Of a stretch of 64,000 nt of DNA, positions 10,899 to 22,132 are shown piece after piece. The stretch spans positions 3,254,501-3,318,500 of the forward strand of contig JBBPUQ010000003.1 of NCBI GenBank assembly GCA_038501195.1. Direction: 5' to 3'. The notes beneath the pieces are model-generated. The model was given only the letters and a program-made list of their open reading frames with translations, made no database searches and was not told where the DNA came from. The stretch is from Nemania diffusa (taxonomy: Eukaryota; Ascomycota; Sordariomycetes; Xylariales; Xylariaceae). The translations under genes were made by a program, and so were the position numbers. Position 1 is the stretch's first letter. Each line of letters begins with the position of its first letter.

Positions 10899-11427
10899 CG
10901 TGATAGTTCCTAATGGATGAGAATAGAGTAGTTATTCAATAGATACGACGGCTTGAACAGGTGTCAGGGGGATCAAGGCTAGACGGTGAAAGGTTAGGTT
11001 AGAGGGTCGCTCCGCACTCGAGATGCGCCGCAGGTAATATAATGAGATGACCACCCTCGACGATCCTTGCATAATGCATTATGAGGTTTAAGGGATAGGG
11101 AATGTCTAAGTTCGAGATAGATAAGCTCGTTCACGTCACTACATGCCGCGTGTCTATGCAAGAAACTTGATTCTCTCGACATTAGAGGGATATAATCGAG
11201 ATTGTGGAGGGTTTGACGTAGTTGTAAAATGATAGTTCCGAGATGTGTGGCTGACGTTTCACGGTGTTGACATCATGGATGTGTATGTGTGTCTCTGTGG
11301 CTGATCTTGCCCATATCAGGGGTCCCCTACGCGTAGACTCTCATGTCACCACCTTAGATAGTGTTCAGTATTGTAATTTACACAGTAGACCATACTGAAA
11401 GTTTATCTAATATACCTGTAATAATCA
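10899..11427. other. Intergenic, no gene seen
   Basis: A 0.5-kb spacer between two minus-strand genes, serving as promoter region for the small Gln-rich protein and 3' flank of the beta-helix gene. No further feature is visible. Confidence 0.5.
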
Positions 11428-13155
11428 TCAACAACGAGTGCAGGGAAATTCGTTCATAGTCTGCCGCATTGCTGACTCCGAGGAATTCGCATAAACACGG
11501 TCGCCCAGACCATTCACGATATGGGTAATTTCGCTGCCAGGCGTCCCGGTCAACCATACAGTAGTTAAGTGATGCAATTTCACGCCAGGGACTTCGGGAA
11601 CCTCGATCGCGTTTTCAAGCTTTGCCGGTGAGTCGCGGAAATACGAGTAGATGCCCAGTCCCCAAGCTTCATGGCTCGTCACCGCGTCAGCGACCTTGTA
11701 CGAAGCGTATCCGTTGGCCCCCTCGCACATCCACGACTTCTGCTCCGGTGGATCGTAGGGAATCTCGGACTGGTAGAAATACAATTTGCCGCCGTTTCCG
11801 GTCCAAAGCGTCTGGTACTCTTTGTGGTGCTCGTTGAACAGCCCGTATATTGTTACGTCGTCTCCGTGGACGACGACGCCGTTCCTGGTCGGATTCGAGT
11901 TCCATGCGGCGCCATCGCCGTGGTCGGCACGCCAGAGCCATAGCTGGTCTCCTACTACGTTGTGGCTGTTGATGACTATTCCGGCATCATTCTTGCAGTG
12001 GCCAGCTGTGCGCACAGTCAGGTCATAGAGGAATGTCGGGTTAGCTGCATGGTCAGCCACGCTTCCTTGAGGCCCGATTTCAATTAGAGTTGGTGACGTA
12101 ACCTGGCCAGCATCGATGATCAGGCCTGCTATCGTCACCCCATCTACGTCGGCCACGGAAATCGCTGGCCGTCCATTTATAGGAATCAGAGACGGCTGTC
12201 CCAACCCGAGAATAACGGTATCCGCGTTGCCTACATGTAACGTGTCGTCAAGTTTGTAGATACCAGGCGTGAAGAGAATATGTTTTCCTGTGCCTAGAGC
12301 CGCATTAATACTAGCTGCGCTCGCGTCTGTCGGGTGCGCTATGTAGAAGTCGTTGATCGAGATGGACTTCCCAGGCGTCGTGTTCCCATTAGCCCAGCTC
12401 GGCCCCTGAGTATTTTCCTGTAGAGCAGGGATGAACACTTCGTACTGGTCTTCGCCAGTGACATAAAGGTATGGCTTTTCTCGAATGACCGGTGTCTGCT
12501 CTATGGTAGTGTAAGGGGTTGTCGGGAAATTCTCCTGACCGGGGGCTTTTGCGTCACCAACAAATACCATGTTCCAAACCCCATTGCTCCAGCTGCCATA
12601 GCTGTTGTTCCGTGATAGCCACTGCTGCTGCGAGCCCGGTAACACCAGGTGGTCGACCACCGAATCGGCCATGAAGCCACCCGAGGCCCAACCTCCAGCT
12701 CCAGTATCTGGGTCAACCTGAAATAGCCAGAGGCCGCCGGAGCTCCGGACATGCATCCGCCGGATTGGTGCCGCCTGAGACACGGCTATCGTAGTTGTAT
12801 TGTTAGTGGCAGCAGAGGCGTTGACTGCGAAGTTCTCAAAGGTGCGCCAGAAATTGCACGTAGCGTTACGGTGCGGCATCCAATATGCCGGCACGTTAAC
12901 GCCGCCTTCGATGAGCACGTCGTCTGGGCTTTTGCCGAGGCCAGCGACTTGTGTATAGAATCCAACATCGAAAAGGAGTTCGTATGTTCCTGGCTTGAAG
13001 AGTAATGCGAAGCGCTCCATGCCAAACTCGTTGGCTTCCATCTGTTTGAATATGGATGTTACCTTGTCTTGTATAGCTCCAATCGGCATACTTGGATCAA
13101 ACACAAAGACATTTGGGCCAAATATAGTGGCATTCGCGTTCAAGATCTCGGCCAT
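11428..13155 (-). CDS. Right-handed beta-helix protein (pectate-lyase superfamily-like), bacterial-type
   Basis: An intronless frame of 575 residues. It opens with FGPNVFVFDPSMP and contains LLFKPGTYELL and QVAGLGKSPDDV. A second helix half carries SIPTDF-like SISINDFYIAHP, ILFTPGIYKL, VILGLGQPSLIP and YFYQSEIPYDPP. From memory, this order of motifs matches actinobacterial secreted proteins annotated as pectate-lyase superfamily or coagulation-factor-5/8-type, and a minority of fungi. Two stacked beta-helices, as in GH55-type proteins, are likely. The substrate is unknown but presumably a carbohydrate. Several N-x-S/T sequons suggest a secreted origin. However, the ATG at 13155 sits right at the start of the conserved domain, an in-frame TGA lies seven codons upstream, and no signal peptide is seen. 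A short upstream exon joined through the CCTAG just before the ATG is possible but not found. Confidence 0.72.
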   Translation of the reverse strand: MAEILNANATIFGPNVFVFDPSMPIGAIQDKVTSIFKQMEANEFGMERFALLFKPGTYELLFDVGFYTQVAGLGKSPDDVLIEGGVNVPAYWMPHRNATCNFWRTFENFAVNASAATNNTTTIAVSQAAPIRRMHVRSSGGLWLFQVDPDTGAGGWASGGFMADSVVDHLVLPGSQQQWLSRNNSYGSWSNGVWNMVFVGDAKAPGQENFPTTPYTTIEQTPVIREKPYLYVTGEDQYEVFIPALQENTQGPSWANGNTTPGKSISINDFYIAHPTDASAASINAALGTGKHILFTPGIYKLDDTLHVGNADTVILGLGQPSLIPINGRPAISVADVDGVTIAGLIIDAGQVTSPTLIEIGPQGSVADHAANPTFLYDLTVRTAGHCKNDAGIVINSHNVVGDQLWLWRADHGDGAAWNSNPTRNGVVVHGDDVTIYGLFNEHHKEYQTLWTGNGGKLYFYQSEIPYDPPEQKSWMCEGANGYASYKVADAVTSHEAWGLGIYSYFRDSPAKLENAIEVPEVPGVKLHHLTTVWLTGTPGSEITHIVNGLGDRVYANSSESAMRQTMNEFPCTRC

Positions 13156-16100
13156 CCTAGGCTTCGGTGCCAGTCATCAACCTGGCTCCCTCACAACATC
13201 CAGCAGTCTCCTCTGTAGTAGCTAGCTTATCGCAGCCAAATCTCGTGCGGTTTAATCGGATGAGTAGGGACGCGAATATAATATGAATAATGATAATAAT
13301 TGTTTAGCTTGTTTTGTCTAGGTCTTTAAAGCAAAGCAAGGCGAATCGAGAGTGTTGTAGAGCAGAAAGTGTTATTACCCTACAAGCTGCGCTATGCTAT
13401 GTATTTTACTTGATTCCCACTATTCTACCCCGCCATACTCCCTCAGCGTATCATCTCTAATTCAATATAATAGTAGATACCCAGAATAAGTTTGTGAACT
13501 GAGGCGAAAAAGAAACTGAGTTTACAGGGCTTTCTTATCGTGAAAATAATCAAATCTATAAGTGTTCAAGAAAAAAGATACCTGATGTTATTGCGTTTGC
13601 GACAAACTAACCCCCACTCCGCCGACCCCTCCCTTGAACCGGATAGTTGAGAGGAAGTCCGACACCTTCGTTAGTTTCCTAAGCTGGTGAATTACTCTTA
13701 TTGATGACGTCAGCACAAAATAAGGAATCTAAATCTCGCTAAATCTCGCTACTTAATATCTAGTTATTATAATTTTCCTTTTTTTTTCGGATAAGAGGAA
13801 GAAAATAAATAACCTCCGCAATCACCCGTCTCTAGTTAAATTCTGTTTGTAGACGATTCCCAACGCGTTGTTCAGGTTGTCTGTATTTTTTTCCTTGTTC
13901 CCTTCTTCTAATTGGTATATAACATATTTAATTACTCAGCACCTATATATCTATTAAGATATCTTCAAGGTAGTGTGGAAGTAACTAGGATGAACTGATA
14001 GATAGTCGTTAGTAAATTGAAAGATATGTAAACATTAGATTAGTTCGAGTCGTCCATTAGTAACGTACGGAACCTGTATATACATGAATGGAATAGTCCA
14101 TGCCTGATATTTTACATAACATACTCGCTAAATGAAGGCTTTCAACACTATAAAAGTGATGATACAAAATCTGGGAAGCGATTTCAGGGCCTTTGGAAAC
14201 TTCTTGATCAAAGAAAGTTTGACCTTGATGATAAATCACCGCTTCGAACGTTTCTTGAACTAATTTCAGTATCTAATACAAGGAACTGCCTGGGAAAGAG
14301 CGTGCTGTCTAGATAGAGTGGGCCAAGTATTAAGAATAACGTTGCTGAGCTACAGTTATAACAGTCAACAGAGTCGTGAGCGCTTTCATAATACATCTCA
14401 TCTTTCGCAGTATCGAGTATAAGTATTTTCAACTGTAATTTCGCGTTGGTTTTGATGGCCCTCTTAGCCATATTAGCTTCGAGGGCATTATGCGTAAGGA
14501 AGTCGTCATTACGATAGGCTAAACCCTGGAAACTAAGGATAGACGCAACATAAGATAAGACATCTTTCTCTCATAAAATTAAATATTCTCTACGATTGCT
14601 AGTGCTGTTTTCATCTCAATGTCTAGTTCTATCATCATGGGGTAGTCATGGGCTAGATCGGGCTTTCTATTAATTATAACAGCGTCGATCATGATTGATT
14701 TCTAATAAATGTCAGAATCTCTCATCTTGTCAGCTCAATAATATCGTATTCTTTCGGGTTTTCTTTTTTTCAAGTTATAACAATTCCCTAAGTAATTGCC
14801 TATGTGAAACGCCTATTTTGCATAAATATATAACAGCAACACTGAAACTAATGTAATGGCTATCCTCTAATCAACTCTAATCTCTGGAGACTCTATTGAA
14901 AAGCTGTGTATAAATCCCACCATGCCTTTCAAAGTGGTACCTACCGACTTAAAGATTTCATGCTACTTCACTATTTTAAAGTACAGTAAAGTGCTAAGCT
15001 AATCAGCACAGAGTATACTAGTTCAAATATTTATTTGTCAATAAAGAAGCCAATTGTTTTGGATGATAAAGCCGAGTAGATACTATGGCAAAGCCACTCA
15101 CATAGTCACAACTTAGGACCTCCGACTTCGGTAGCGGTTGAAGTCCTTTCCTAGCCAATATAGGCCCTTATCCGGGAAATCCCTAGATTCATCTGAGACT
15201 CTCTACGGCTGTAGGTAAGGCTATTGGAAGAAGAGCGCCACGAGGCTTTCAGAAGGTCTCAAAAGTACTTATCAAGGGAGGGCTATTCTTAGCCCTTAGA
15301 AATGTGTAGACTAGATTCCCCCTCCTCGTGAGAGCTAGAAAGTGAAGTTTCAAAACGGGGATTAGTCCTTTGGTTAAAAATTATCAGGTTTCGAAGACAT
15401 TACTTTGCATACCAAAAGAAAATAGCAGTTCTGATTCTAGCCATTCACTAAATCACAGATGTAAGTCCAGTTTGTAATTCCTTAGTTTTACTTTCAGTGT
15501 TTCTCTACATACTTTCACAGAAAGTAAAATACCACAAGGCAAGCCTGCCCTACAACCTAGTTACTTTTGTTTTGATAATTAGTTTGGATATAGCGAAATT
15601 TATAGAGATGAGAAGATGATGACATAAAAGCAGTATAAAAGGCGAATATAATGAGATTAGTAAATGCTCGTGAAGTATTTTGTTAGATAGTATTGAGATA
15701 GTCTCAATAAAGGCTAGTTTACGAGATATTCACTTCGTTATGAACATCTCCGCCGATGTAGGTATACTAATCGCTTTTAAGCCAATTAAATATTCGCACA
15801 TGCTAATGGCATGTTACTATTAGGCAACTCGATGCGTTTCACATGCGGTATCGTATCGATCCCATGTACAAGCCTAGTCCTACATATGCCCTGCAGTGCC
15901 ACGAAAAATAGGAGCGGCGTGATAATCGGATGATTCCATACTGTCTAGGTTGCCCTGCGACTTCAAAAGGGGGTAGCGGACCTACCCTACAGTTCCGCAT
16001 GTCCGTATAATCGTATTATAAACCATTTAGATCTTGCCTCGTGGGTTCCGGCTTGGCATACATTAATTCGCATCACTCCCTGTCCGCATCTAGAAACCTC

Positions 16101-17597
16101 GGTGGCTATGTTCGCCTCCGTGTTAGAACAGAACAGGTCGCGGCGGTCTAAGATAAATTCTAGGCGTCTTACACCCCAGCCACCCACCTACTTAATAGAC
16201 TAACCGCGCCCGCATCAGTAGTTCGCCTACCAGTCCCGAGTTCCTGTTCGGTTATGCAAGATCATTTGCACCGCCTTTTGCGTAGCTTATCTTGTTAACT
16301 GCGGGGGAGCTGGTGCTGGTCAGTTTGCCTAAACGCGGAGTAGTGGAGAACGAGCCATGGCTACATTCTGCCCCTGGAGTTCATCATGGAGGTATAGAAG
16401 GGTCAGCGTAGGGGCTTTATGAGGGTGTATCGGCCCTGTGAGAAGCCGGAGTGCCTCCAAATCACCCCAAATCACCGTGGCAATCGTGAAGCTCAAAGGT
16501 TAATTAATATTTGACAAAAGTAGCTATGTTAGTTTCTTTGTGTGATGAAGATAAGCATCTGATCTCCCCACTCGCCAAAGACAGCTTATGGTGACATCAC
16601 TACACTGCTCACGAATACTAGGGGGCTAGATTCGGCGAAGTTGAAAATGATACTCGATGATGAATGGTTCAAGTTAGGGAAGAGATCTGCTATCTTAACG
16701 CATACCTCGGGCCGGCCGTCTCTTGATGGTGTACTTGAATAGGCGAGTAACGGCTCGCGCCTCAATATGAGGTTTTTAGAGCGAGCCAATCGAGGTCCCT
16801 CGGTGAGTAGTAGTGAGGCCGGGATAGTTACATTTATTTCACAAAGTGCTCAACAAATGTATGAAGGTAAGCTCTACGCTTCGTAGGCCAAATATTAGAG
16901 TGAGGAGAAGGCTCGGCATCAACCGAATGTCGTATACTGCCCCCAACCTGTTCTAGAAATCATCATGATAATGTGGCGCGCCGGTGCAGCATGCGTGTCA
17001 GATTTTAAAGACTAGATCTGACTAGATGCTCTGTACGTGAGAGGATGGAGGCCTTAAAAACTTGTTGAGCTATCAAGGCTACTTGATGCATAGTAGCATC
17101 AAATACATCATTACCCGCTTATGTGCGCGACTTATATGGGCCAAGACGGCCCCCAAACATGAGAATAGTCCTTTACAACAAGGCTGCGTGCCAACAACTG
17201 GGATGTCATGTCGTCTTTGGGGGCCTAGAAGCACTCATGTGCAGTCTGCAGTGGGTGACATGCATTGGTTGCCTCGCCCTCGCCGACGTGTACGTGTCTC
17301 GATCTAAGCCGTCACTGAGTCGCTGATATATCGACTCTCCTGCAAGCTCTCCTGCATGTCGTCTGCAGGCAGGGAACGCCGGCTGTTCGCTGATGGTGCG
17401 GAGAAGCTTAGCGACGCGTCCCCCTGTTGCGGAACTACTCACTGACGTCTTGCTCTGGTAAGACGGCGACGACTGGCTATTTATCTTGTTGGAGTTTCAC
17501 TCATAGGAACCCCAGTCGTGGCCGGGCTTCTACCATCGCGTGCCCCCAACGCCCTGCCCATAACACTCTCTGCCCCTACTATTCTCTCTGCGTTACG
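13156..17597. other. 4.4-kb AT-rich gene-free region
   Basis: Only short frames are present (all under about 90 codons), with no recognisable protein content, and stop codons are dense on both strands. From about 13240 to 15900 the sequence is strongly AT-rich, as expected for old repeats degraded by C-to-T mutation. From 15900 onward base composition returns to normal. I could not identify a transposon family, terminal repeats or RNA gene. The last few hundred bases must include the promoter of the gene at 17598. Confidence 0.5.
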
Positions 17598-18503
17598 ATG
17601 GCAGACAAGCTGAAGTCCAGTATGCTGGACTCAATTGATGATGAGAAGCTGTCCAAGCCGACCCCTAACCGGTTGGCCGAGGGCTACTGCGCAACGGTCA
17701 TCTCCAACCTGGAGGGTTGGCGGGGCGGCGTGCTCCCCTGCACGAGGGAGAGCAGGCAGCCGACAATCGAGCACCTGGACCTGCGCGTCCGCCGTCTCGA
17801 GAACATAGACGACATCAACTCGCCGCCGCCGATGGACACGCCGTCGTGGGAGTCGCTCACATGGCGCGTGGCCCGGCTGCACCGCACGATGCCACCGGGG
17901 CCGCAGATCTTGAGCTACTGGATGACGGCGTCGTCGCCGCCGCTCATGAGCGCGACGGCCTCGCTGCTACAGAGCACTGTGGCCTCGATAGGGGGTTGGG
18001 GCCTGCGGTCGTGGGCCGCGTTCGTAGAGGGCGAGCCGGACCTCGCGGGCGACGACTTCGTGCAGGCCGCGGCGCAGTTCCTCTGCTACCTCGCCGGCCG
18101 CCGCCGCTACAAGGTCCAGGGCTGCTTCGATCTCGCCCCCAACTGCAGGCTTGCGCTCGACCTGTCCCTCGACGCCGACGCCAACCCGGGCTTCTACGTC
18201 CCCGGCCCGACGCTGAGGACCGGCCCGGGCGCCAACATGATCTCGCGCGTCGCCGGACGATGTACTTGCACGTGCCATTACGGTGGCCTGCCGGCGCCGG
18301 GACCGCCGCCGCCGCCGCCGGGGGCAGTGAAGGTGCACAACCCGCGGAGGAAGCAGAAGCGCAGACACGTGGGCGTGAAAGCGCGGATTGCCAGGGTGTT
18401 CGGGAAACTCGCATTTTGGAAACGGAATCGCGACGAAGACATAGACAGTGACAGTGACGCGTCTTCGATTAGTACGAGTTCCACGTCGTCAACTGCTGTT
18501 TAG
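17598..18503 (+). CDS. Protein of unknown function, GC-rich gene
   Basis: The frame is open from 17427, but the ATG at 17598 (MADKLKSSMLDS) is preferred. Sequence before it looks non-coding, and G/C-biased third positions begin only after it. This gives 301 residues. No signal peptide or membrane span is seen. The middle (about 85-185) contains Trp-rich segments such as W-x-S-L-T-W-R-V-A-R-L and SIGGWGLRSWAAF. A C-T-C-T-C-H cluster (about residue 217-222) precedes a six-proline run and a Lys/Arg-rich stretch (about 240-275). The tail is Asp/Ser-rich. I do not recognise a family. The strong GC3 bias across 900 nt supports real coding. A nuclear or RNA/DNA-associated role could be guessed from the basic tail but is unsupported. 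Confidence 0.6.
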   Translation: MADKLKSSMLDSIDDEKLSKPTPNRLAEGYCATVISNLEGWRGGVLPCTRESRQPTIEHLDLRVRRLENIDDINSPPPMDTPSWESLTWRVARLHRTMPPGPQILSYWMTASSPPLMSATASLLQSTVASIGGWGLRSWAAFVEGEPDLAGDDFVQAAAQFLCYLAGRRRYKVQGCFDLAPNCRLALDLSLDADANPGFYVPGPTLRTGPGANMISRVAGRCTCTCHYGGLPAPGPPPPPPGAVKVHNPRRKQKRRHVGVKARIARVFGKLAFWKRNRDEDIDSDSDASSISTSSTSSTAV

Positions 18504-19104
18504 ATCCCCCTTCCTTTAGGTGTCTAGCAGATGATGTAGCAGGTCGCTTTCGTCTTCTTTCTGGCTAGAGGATTATGTTCTGTAGGGCGGCTTGACTCCT
18601 CCTATTTATGTTGACGGTCATATGATGATGACAATGATGAAAAACCCGGTATTTTCTAAAGGTCCCCCCTTTGGTTACGTTTAGGTCCTTAGTAATCCAA
18701 TGATCGAGAATTCGCCCTACCTTGCTTGCTCATGCTACTTTGAAATGATTAGCATGATGACTGGGTTATACACGGAGAAACCAGACTGTTCCACCCGCAT
18801 TTGCTGACGCTTTGTATAATAAGTCTAATATAGCGTGTTGTCATTAAGGGTTGTATGTCTCGGTTCTAGTAACGGGAAATACGTATCTAAATCTCCCCTT
18901 CAAAGGACAGCGTCGTACCACCCGGACCTGATCTACCGTCCCCATATCATTACTGTGAGCATTACGTATATACAATGAGACACTGAGTCTAGCCTTGGCC
19001 ATCTTTTCTAATATCTTTTTCCATTCCCAATATTACCGACCCGCGATTTTATTGTTCCTCGCCCGCGTATCGCCATTTGTGGCTTACACAGTCCGTTCGG
19101 ATGA
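18504..19104. other. Intergenic, convergent genes
   Basis: A 0.6-kb AT-rich spacer between two convergent genes. It holds their 3' UTRs, and nothing else is visible. Confidence 0.5.
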
Positions 19105-20208
19105 TTATCTGTATGTTCCGATCTCGGAAACCTGTGAAGGAGTAACTGGTGAAAAGTCACTCCGTACACTATGAGTGTAAGGGGAGAGTCCCTCCGGCGT
19201 GACGGGCGCGTGGCCGTATCCAGGATTCGGGCTGTTAGCAAGGGATCGATCGTAATACTCGTGATAGCTCGTGTCGGCTGGAAGTTCGACAGGCGCTAGC
19301 TGGGTCGCCGACTCGTTCCCAAGCTCCGCCAGCAGCGGCATGCCGGCTACTCCGTACTTTTTGTCTTCGCTAGGGGTAAAACCCGGCAGCGCGTACCCAG
19401 CAGGCGGTGCCCACGCGGGGTCGGATATCTCGACAGGCCCTTGTTGTATGTTGTTGTGTGCGTATGTGTGGTGTGGCTCGTTCGTCATTCCGAAAGCGCT
19501 TGCGCTGCCGGATGCATCGTTGCTATGGATCGACTCTGCGGAGCGCCGGCGCCTCTGGTACGCCCATATAAACCACGCTGCGAGCGCGGCGGCAACGACT
19601 CCGAAGCCAACGCCCGCACCTATGGCAATCTTGGTACTAGTGCTAAGCCCATCGTCCGCTGATGCTGGTTGTGAGGGATCTGTCGAGCCCGTAGTTGTCG
19701 AAGCTGGGGTGGTCGTCGTGGTTCCCGTCGTGGTCCCCGTCGCAATCCCCGTCGTAGTCCCCGTCGTAGTCCCTGTCGTAGTCCCCGTCGTAGTCCCCGT
19801 CGCGGTCCCGGCCGTGGTCCCGGCCGTGGTCGAGCTTGCTGTCGAGGTGGTCTGGGCAGCGGTGGCAGCGGCTAAGAAAGCCTGCTTGGGCACAGAGAGC
19901 GTCACGCCTGTACCTGCGCAATTGGACGACAATGTCTCATAGACGGCATCGGCATCCGAGGGGCTTGTGGCAGCAATACAGCTTGCCGTATTATAAACGA
20001 AGTTGTTCTTGTTCTTGCATAGGCACTGATTAAGTTCGGCCCCGGAAGAGCCTGAGCTGCAACCAGCCGCATCGGCGGAATCGTACAGACACTGCTGGGA
20101 GCCCTCGGGGTAAGACGAGAAATCGTTGTCAATCGCTAACGAAGAGCCCGTCTGGAGAAGTAGGATGAAGAGTATAGGGGCCGGAAGTGGGAGGGGGAGC
20201 GCCCTCAT
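19105..20208 (-). CDS. Single-pass surface glycoprotein: Cys-rich head, Thr stalk, membrane anchor
   Basis: An intronless frame of 367 residues. A signal peptide (about 1-25, ending SSLA) precedes a compact ectodomain (about 26-100) with six cysteines, including a CLC pair. A Thr/Gly tract coded by 12-bp T-T-T-G repeats (about 115-180) follows, then a membrane span (about 195-218, IAIGAGVGFGVVAAALAAWF) and an RRRR stop-transfer signal. The cytosolic tail of about 145 residues is rich in Ser, Pro and Tyr. This architecture matches fungal wall-stress sensors of the Wsc/Mid2 kind and CFEM-like membrane proteins. Six cysteines rather than eight argue against a canonical CFEM. A sensor or adhesion role is inferred from architecture only. 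The promoter side carries a tandem-repeat array at 20314-20440. Confidence 0.72.
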   Translation of the reverse strand: MRALPLPLPAPILFILLLQTGSSLAIDNDFSSYPEGSQQCLYDSADAAGCSSGSSGAELNQCLCKNKNNFVYNTASCIAATSPSDADAVYETLSSNCAGTGVTLSVPKQAFLAAATAAQTTSTASSTTAGTTAGTATGTTTGTTTGTTTGTTTGIATGTTTGTTTTTPASTTTGSTDPSQPASADDGLSTSTKIAIGAGVGFGVVAAALAAWFIWAYQRRRRSAESIHSNDASGSASAFGMTNEPHHTYAHNNIQQGPVEISDPAWAPPAGYALPGFTPSEDKKYGVAGMPLLAELGNESATQLAPVELPADTSYHEYYDRSLANSPNPGYGHAPVTPEGLSPYTHSVRSDFSPVTPSQVSEIGTYR

Positions 20209-20313
20209 GGTTCGTTCGTTGGCGCTCTTGATATCGTTCAGCCCGCTGCTGTTTGGCCTGCTGTAGTTTGCCTATGCTCGCCTAGGTACTACAATCAAAT
20301 CAAGGCGAGCAGA

Positions 20314-20440
20314 GTAGGATTATCCCGTTGCGTTGGTAGGATTATCCCGTGCGTTGGTAGGATTATCCCGTACGTTGGTAGGATTATCCTGTGCTCCGCT
20401 AGGATGAACCTGTACTCTGGTAGGGTTGTCCTGTATCGAC
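20314..20440. repeat. Six-unit tandem array, about 21 bp per unit, with a GGATTATCC core
   Basis: Units follow the form GTAGGATTATCCCGTnCGTTG. The first three or four are nearly identical and the last two are decayed. Each good unit holds GGAT-T-ATCC, an odd palindrome with half-sites GGAT/ATCC. The array starts about 105 bp upstream of the ATG of the surface-protein gene (start 20208, minus strand), so it lies in that gene's promoter or 5' UTR. A frame through it on the minus strand merely translates the repeat. Confidence 0.8.
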
Positions 20441-22132
20441 CTACTCGGAACTCTGTACGAGTATCCACAAAATTGTCTGCCTCGTTTGCTCTATTACATA
20501 TGTTTGACGCGCATAAACAGTGGTGCCAGTCTGGAATTGTCGATATCGTGTTGTGCTTCGCGACAGCGATCCCACAGGAAAATTGGTGTTGCACCAAGGT
20601 GTTGTACAGAGTATTGGGCAGAAATTGACTCGGGGGTCTCGCTGTTGTTTCACTAGGTACTTGGGAGAGGAAGATGCACAAGCTGCACTCGACTCGGCCG
20701 GTAGATAGTAATAATCTCAGTCCACAATGCATAAGTAGCTAGACCATCGCCCAGACTCCCCAGACAATAGGGACCTAACCTAGCATTAGTAGTGTATACG
20801 TGTAAGTAGGTAGGTATTAGTCTGTGCACCGGGACTGTGGGTTGTCCTTCTCTCCTCTCCTATCCATCTGTACTGTACCGTTCTGCATACACGTATGTAG
20901 GTACTCTGTATCTACTGTACAGATTACAGATTGCACTAGTTGGTTTTAGGTGTCGTCTTGCCGCTACCTAGGTATCTCGCACTGCCCGACGGCAACCAAC
21001 AGTCTGGTGAGACCGGAGCCTTGTTGATGAAGGGCTGTGTTTCAGCTGAGGCAGCGAGTGACAATGGCATCACAGCGCAACATGTCTCCACAGCGCCCCA
21101 TGCAAGGACCCAGCTGTGATCCTGCTATTTAAAGTAATGCAGCAGCTGATTCGCCTGTCGCTCTGGAACCTCATTTGCGATACGTCTTGTCCGTCGTATA
21201 ATCAACGCCAACAAAGGCCTAACCCCCGCTTTTCACCCGATCCCTACCTCTCAGCTAGGCCGGACTGGGCTTAGAATAAGCAAGACAGAGCAATAGAAGG
21301 TCGAGTCTCGAGCCTGTGTCTTAGACAGTCTTAGATACACGATACCTAGGTAGTCATTGTCAAAGCCTACTATATAATTAGCATACTTATTACGTTGGCA
21401 ACCAGGCTGACAGACAAACATAGTTATTTGTTGAAGCCATTAAAATTTGTATTTCACATCAAGGCTACATTTGCGTCATCACCACCATCCTCCTCCTTAT
21501 CATCATTATTGTCATCCTTATCATCTCGTACGGGATGCAAGTGTGACTCGTCCTAAATCTAGAAAAGCGGTGCCGAGTTTATAAAGAGGCCGGAACCGAG
21601 TATTTGTCGCACACCAGAGCTGCGATGTACATGTCTGAGGTTCAAAGGCATAGAGAGTATAGTATATAGGCAATATACGACTTGGTTCGAAGTCTTCTAG
21701 TTTGTAAAACAAGTATGTACTTGAACGAAGTATCTAATGTACTGTGGTCTGCAATTCGACCTACTCCGGACCTTATCTAGACCAGTCGTGACATAACATT
21801 GAGGTATAAGCCGACATTAGAGAACAAAGAGGCTGGGCCCCAATCCAAGGATGAAAGCCTTGAAAAGCCAATCAAGAGCCAAGAACTCCATCCGTAAAGC
21901 CAGGTGAACGGTGTATGTGGGCGATGACTTGTTTTGCAGTCGTAAATCCGTAACAACAAATGAAACCCATCTCAGGAGTAGACAACTCATTCAGAGTGGG
22001 ACGTGCCGTACTGCCCACGCTATATTCGGGATATCATACATGAGGAGGACAGTTGTGACTTGGGGAGTGCATCGGGCTTAGGTAGATAAAAAGGTGAGCG
22101 GGAGGACTCGTGAGAGCATGTCAATTCATGAA
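20441..22132. other. Intergenic, no gene seen
   Basis: A 1.7-kb spacer. It includes CTACCTAGGTATC and TACCTAGGTAG motifs near 20966 and 21342, and a TCATCATTATTGTCATC-type run near 21495-21525. Short frames here are not convincing. Confidence 0.5.

Noticed and set aside
20314..20440. CRISPR-like array
   Set aside because: Units are contiguous with no unique spacers, in a fungal promoter; this is a simple tandem repeat.
20295..20732. 145-codon minus-strand frame
   Set aside because: Its C-terminal half is just the translated 21-bp repeat array, and nothing else in it looks like protein.
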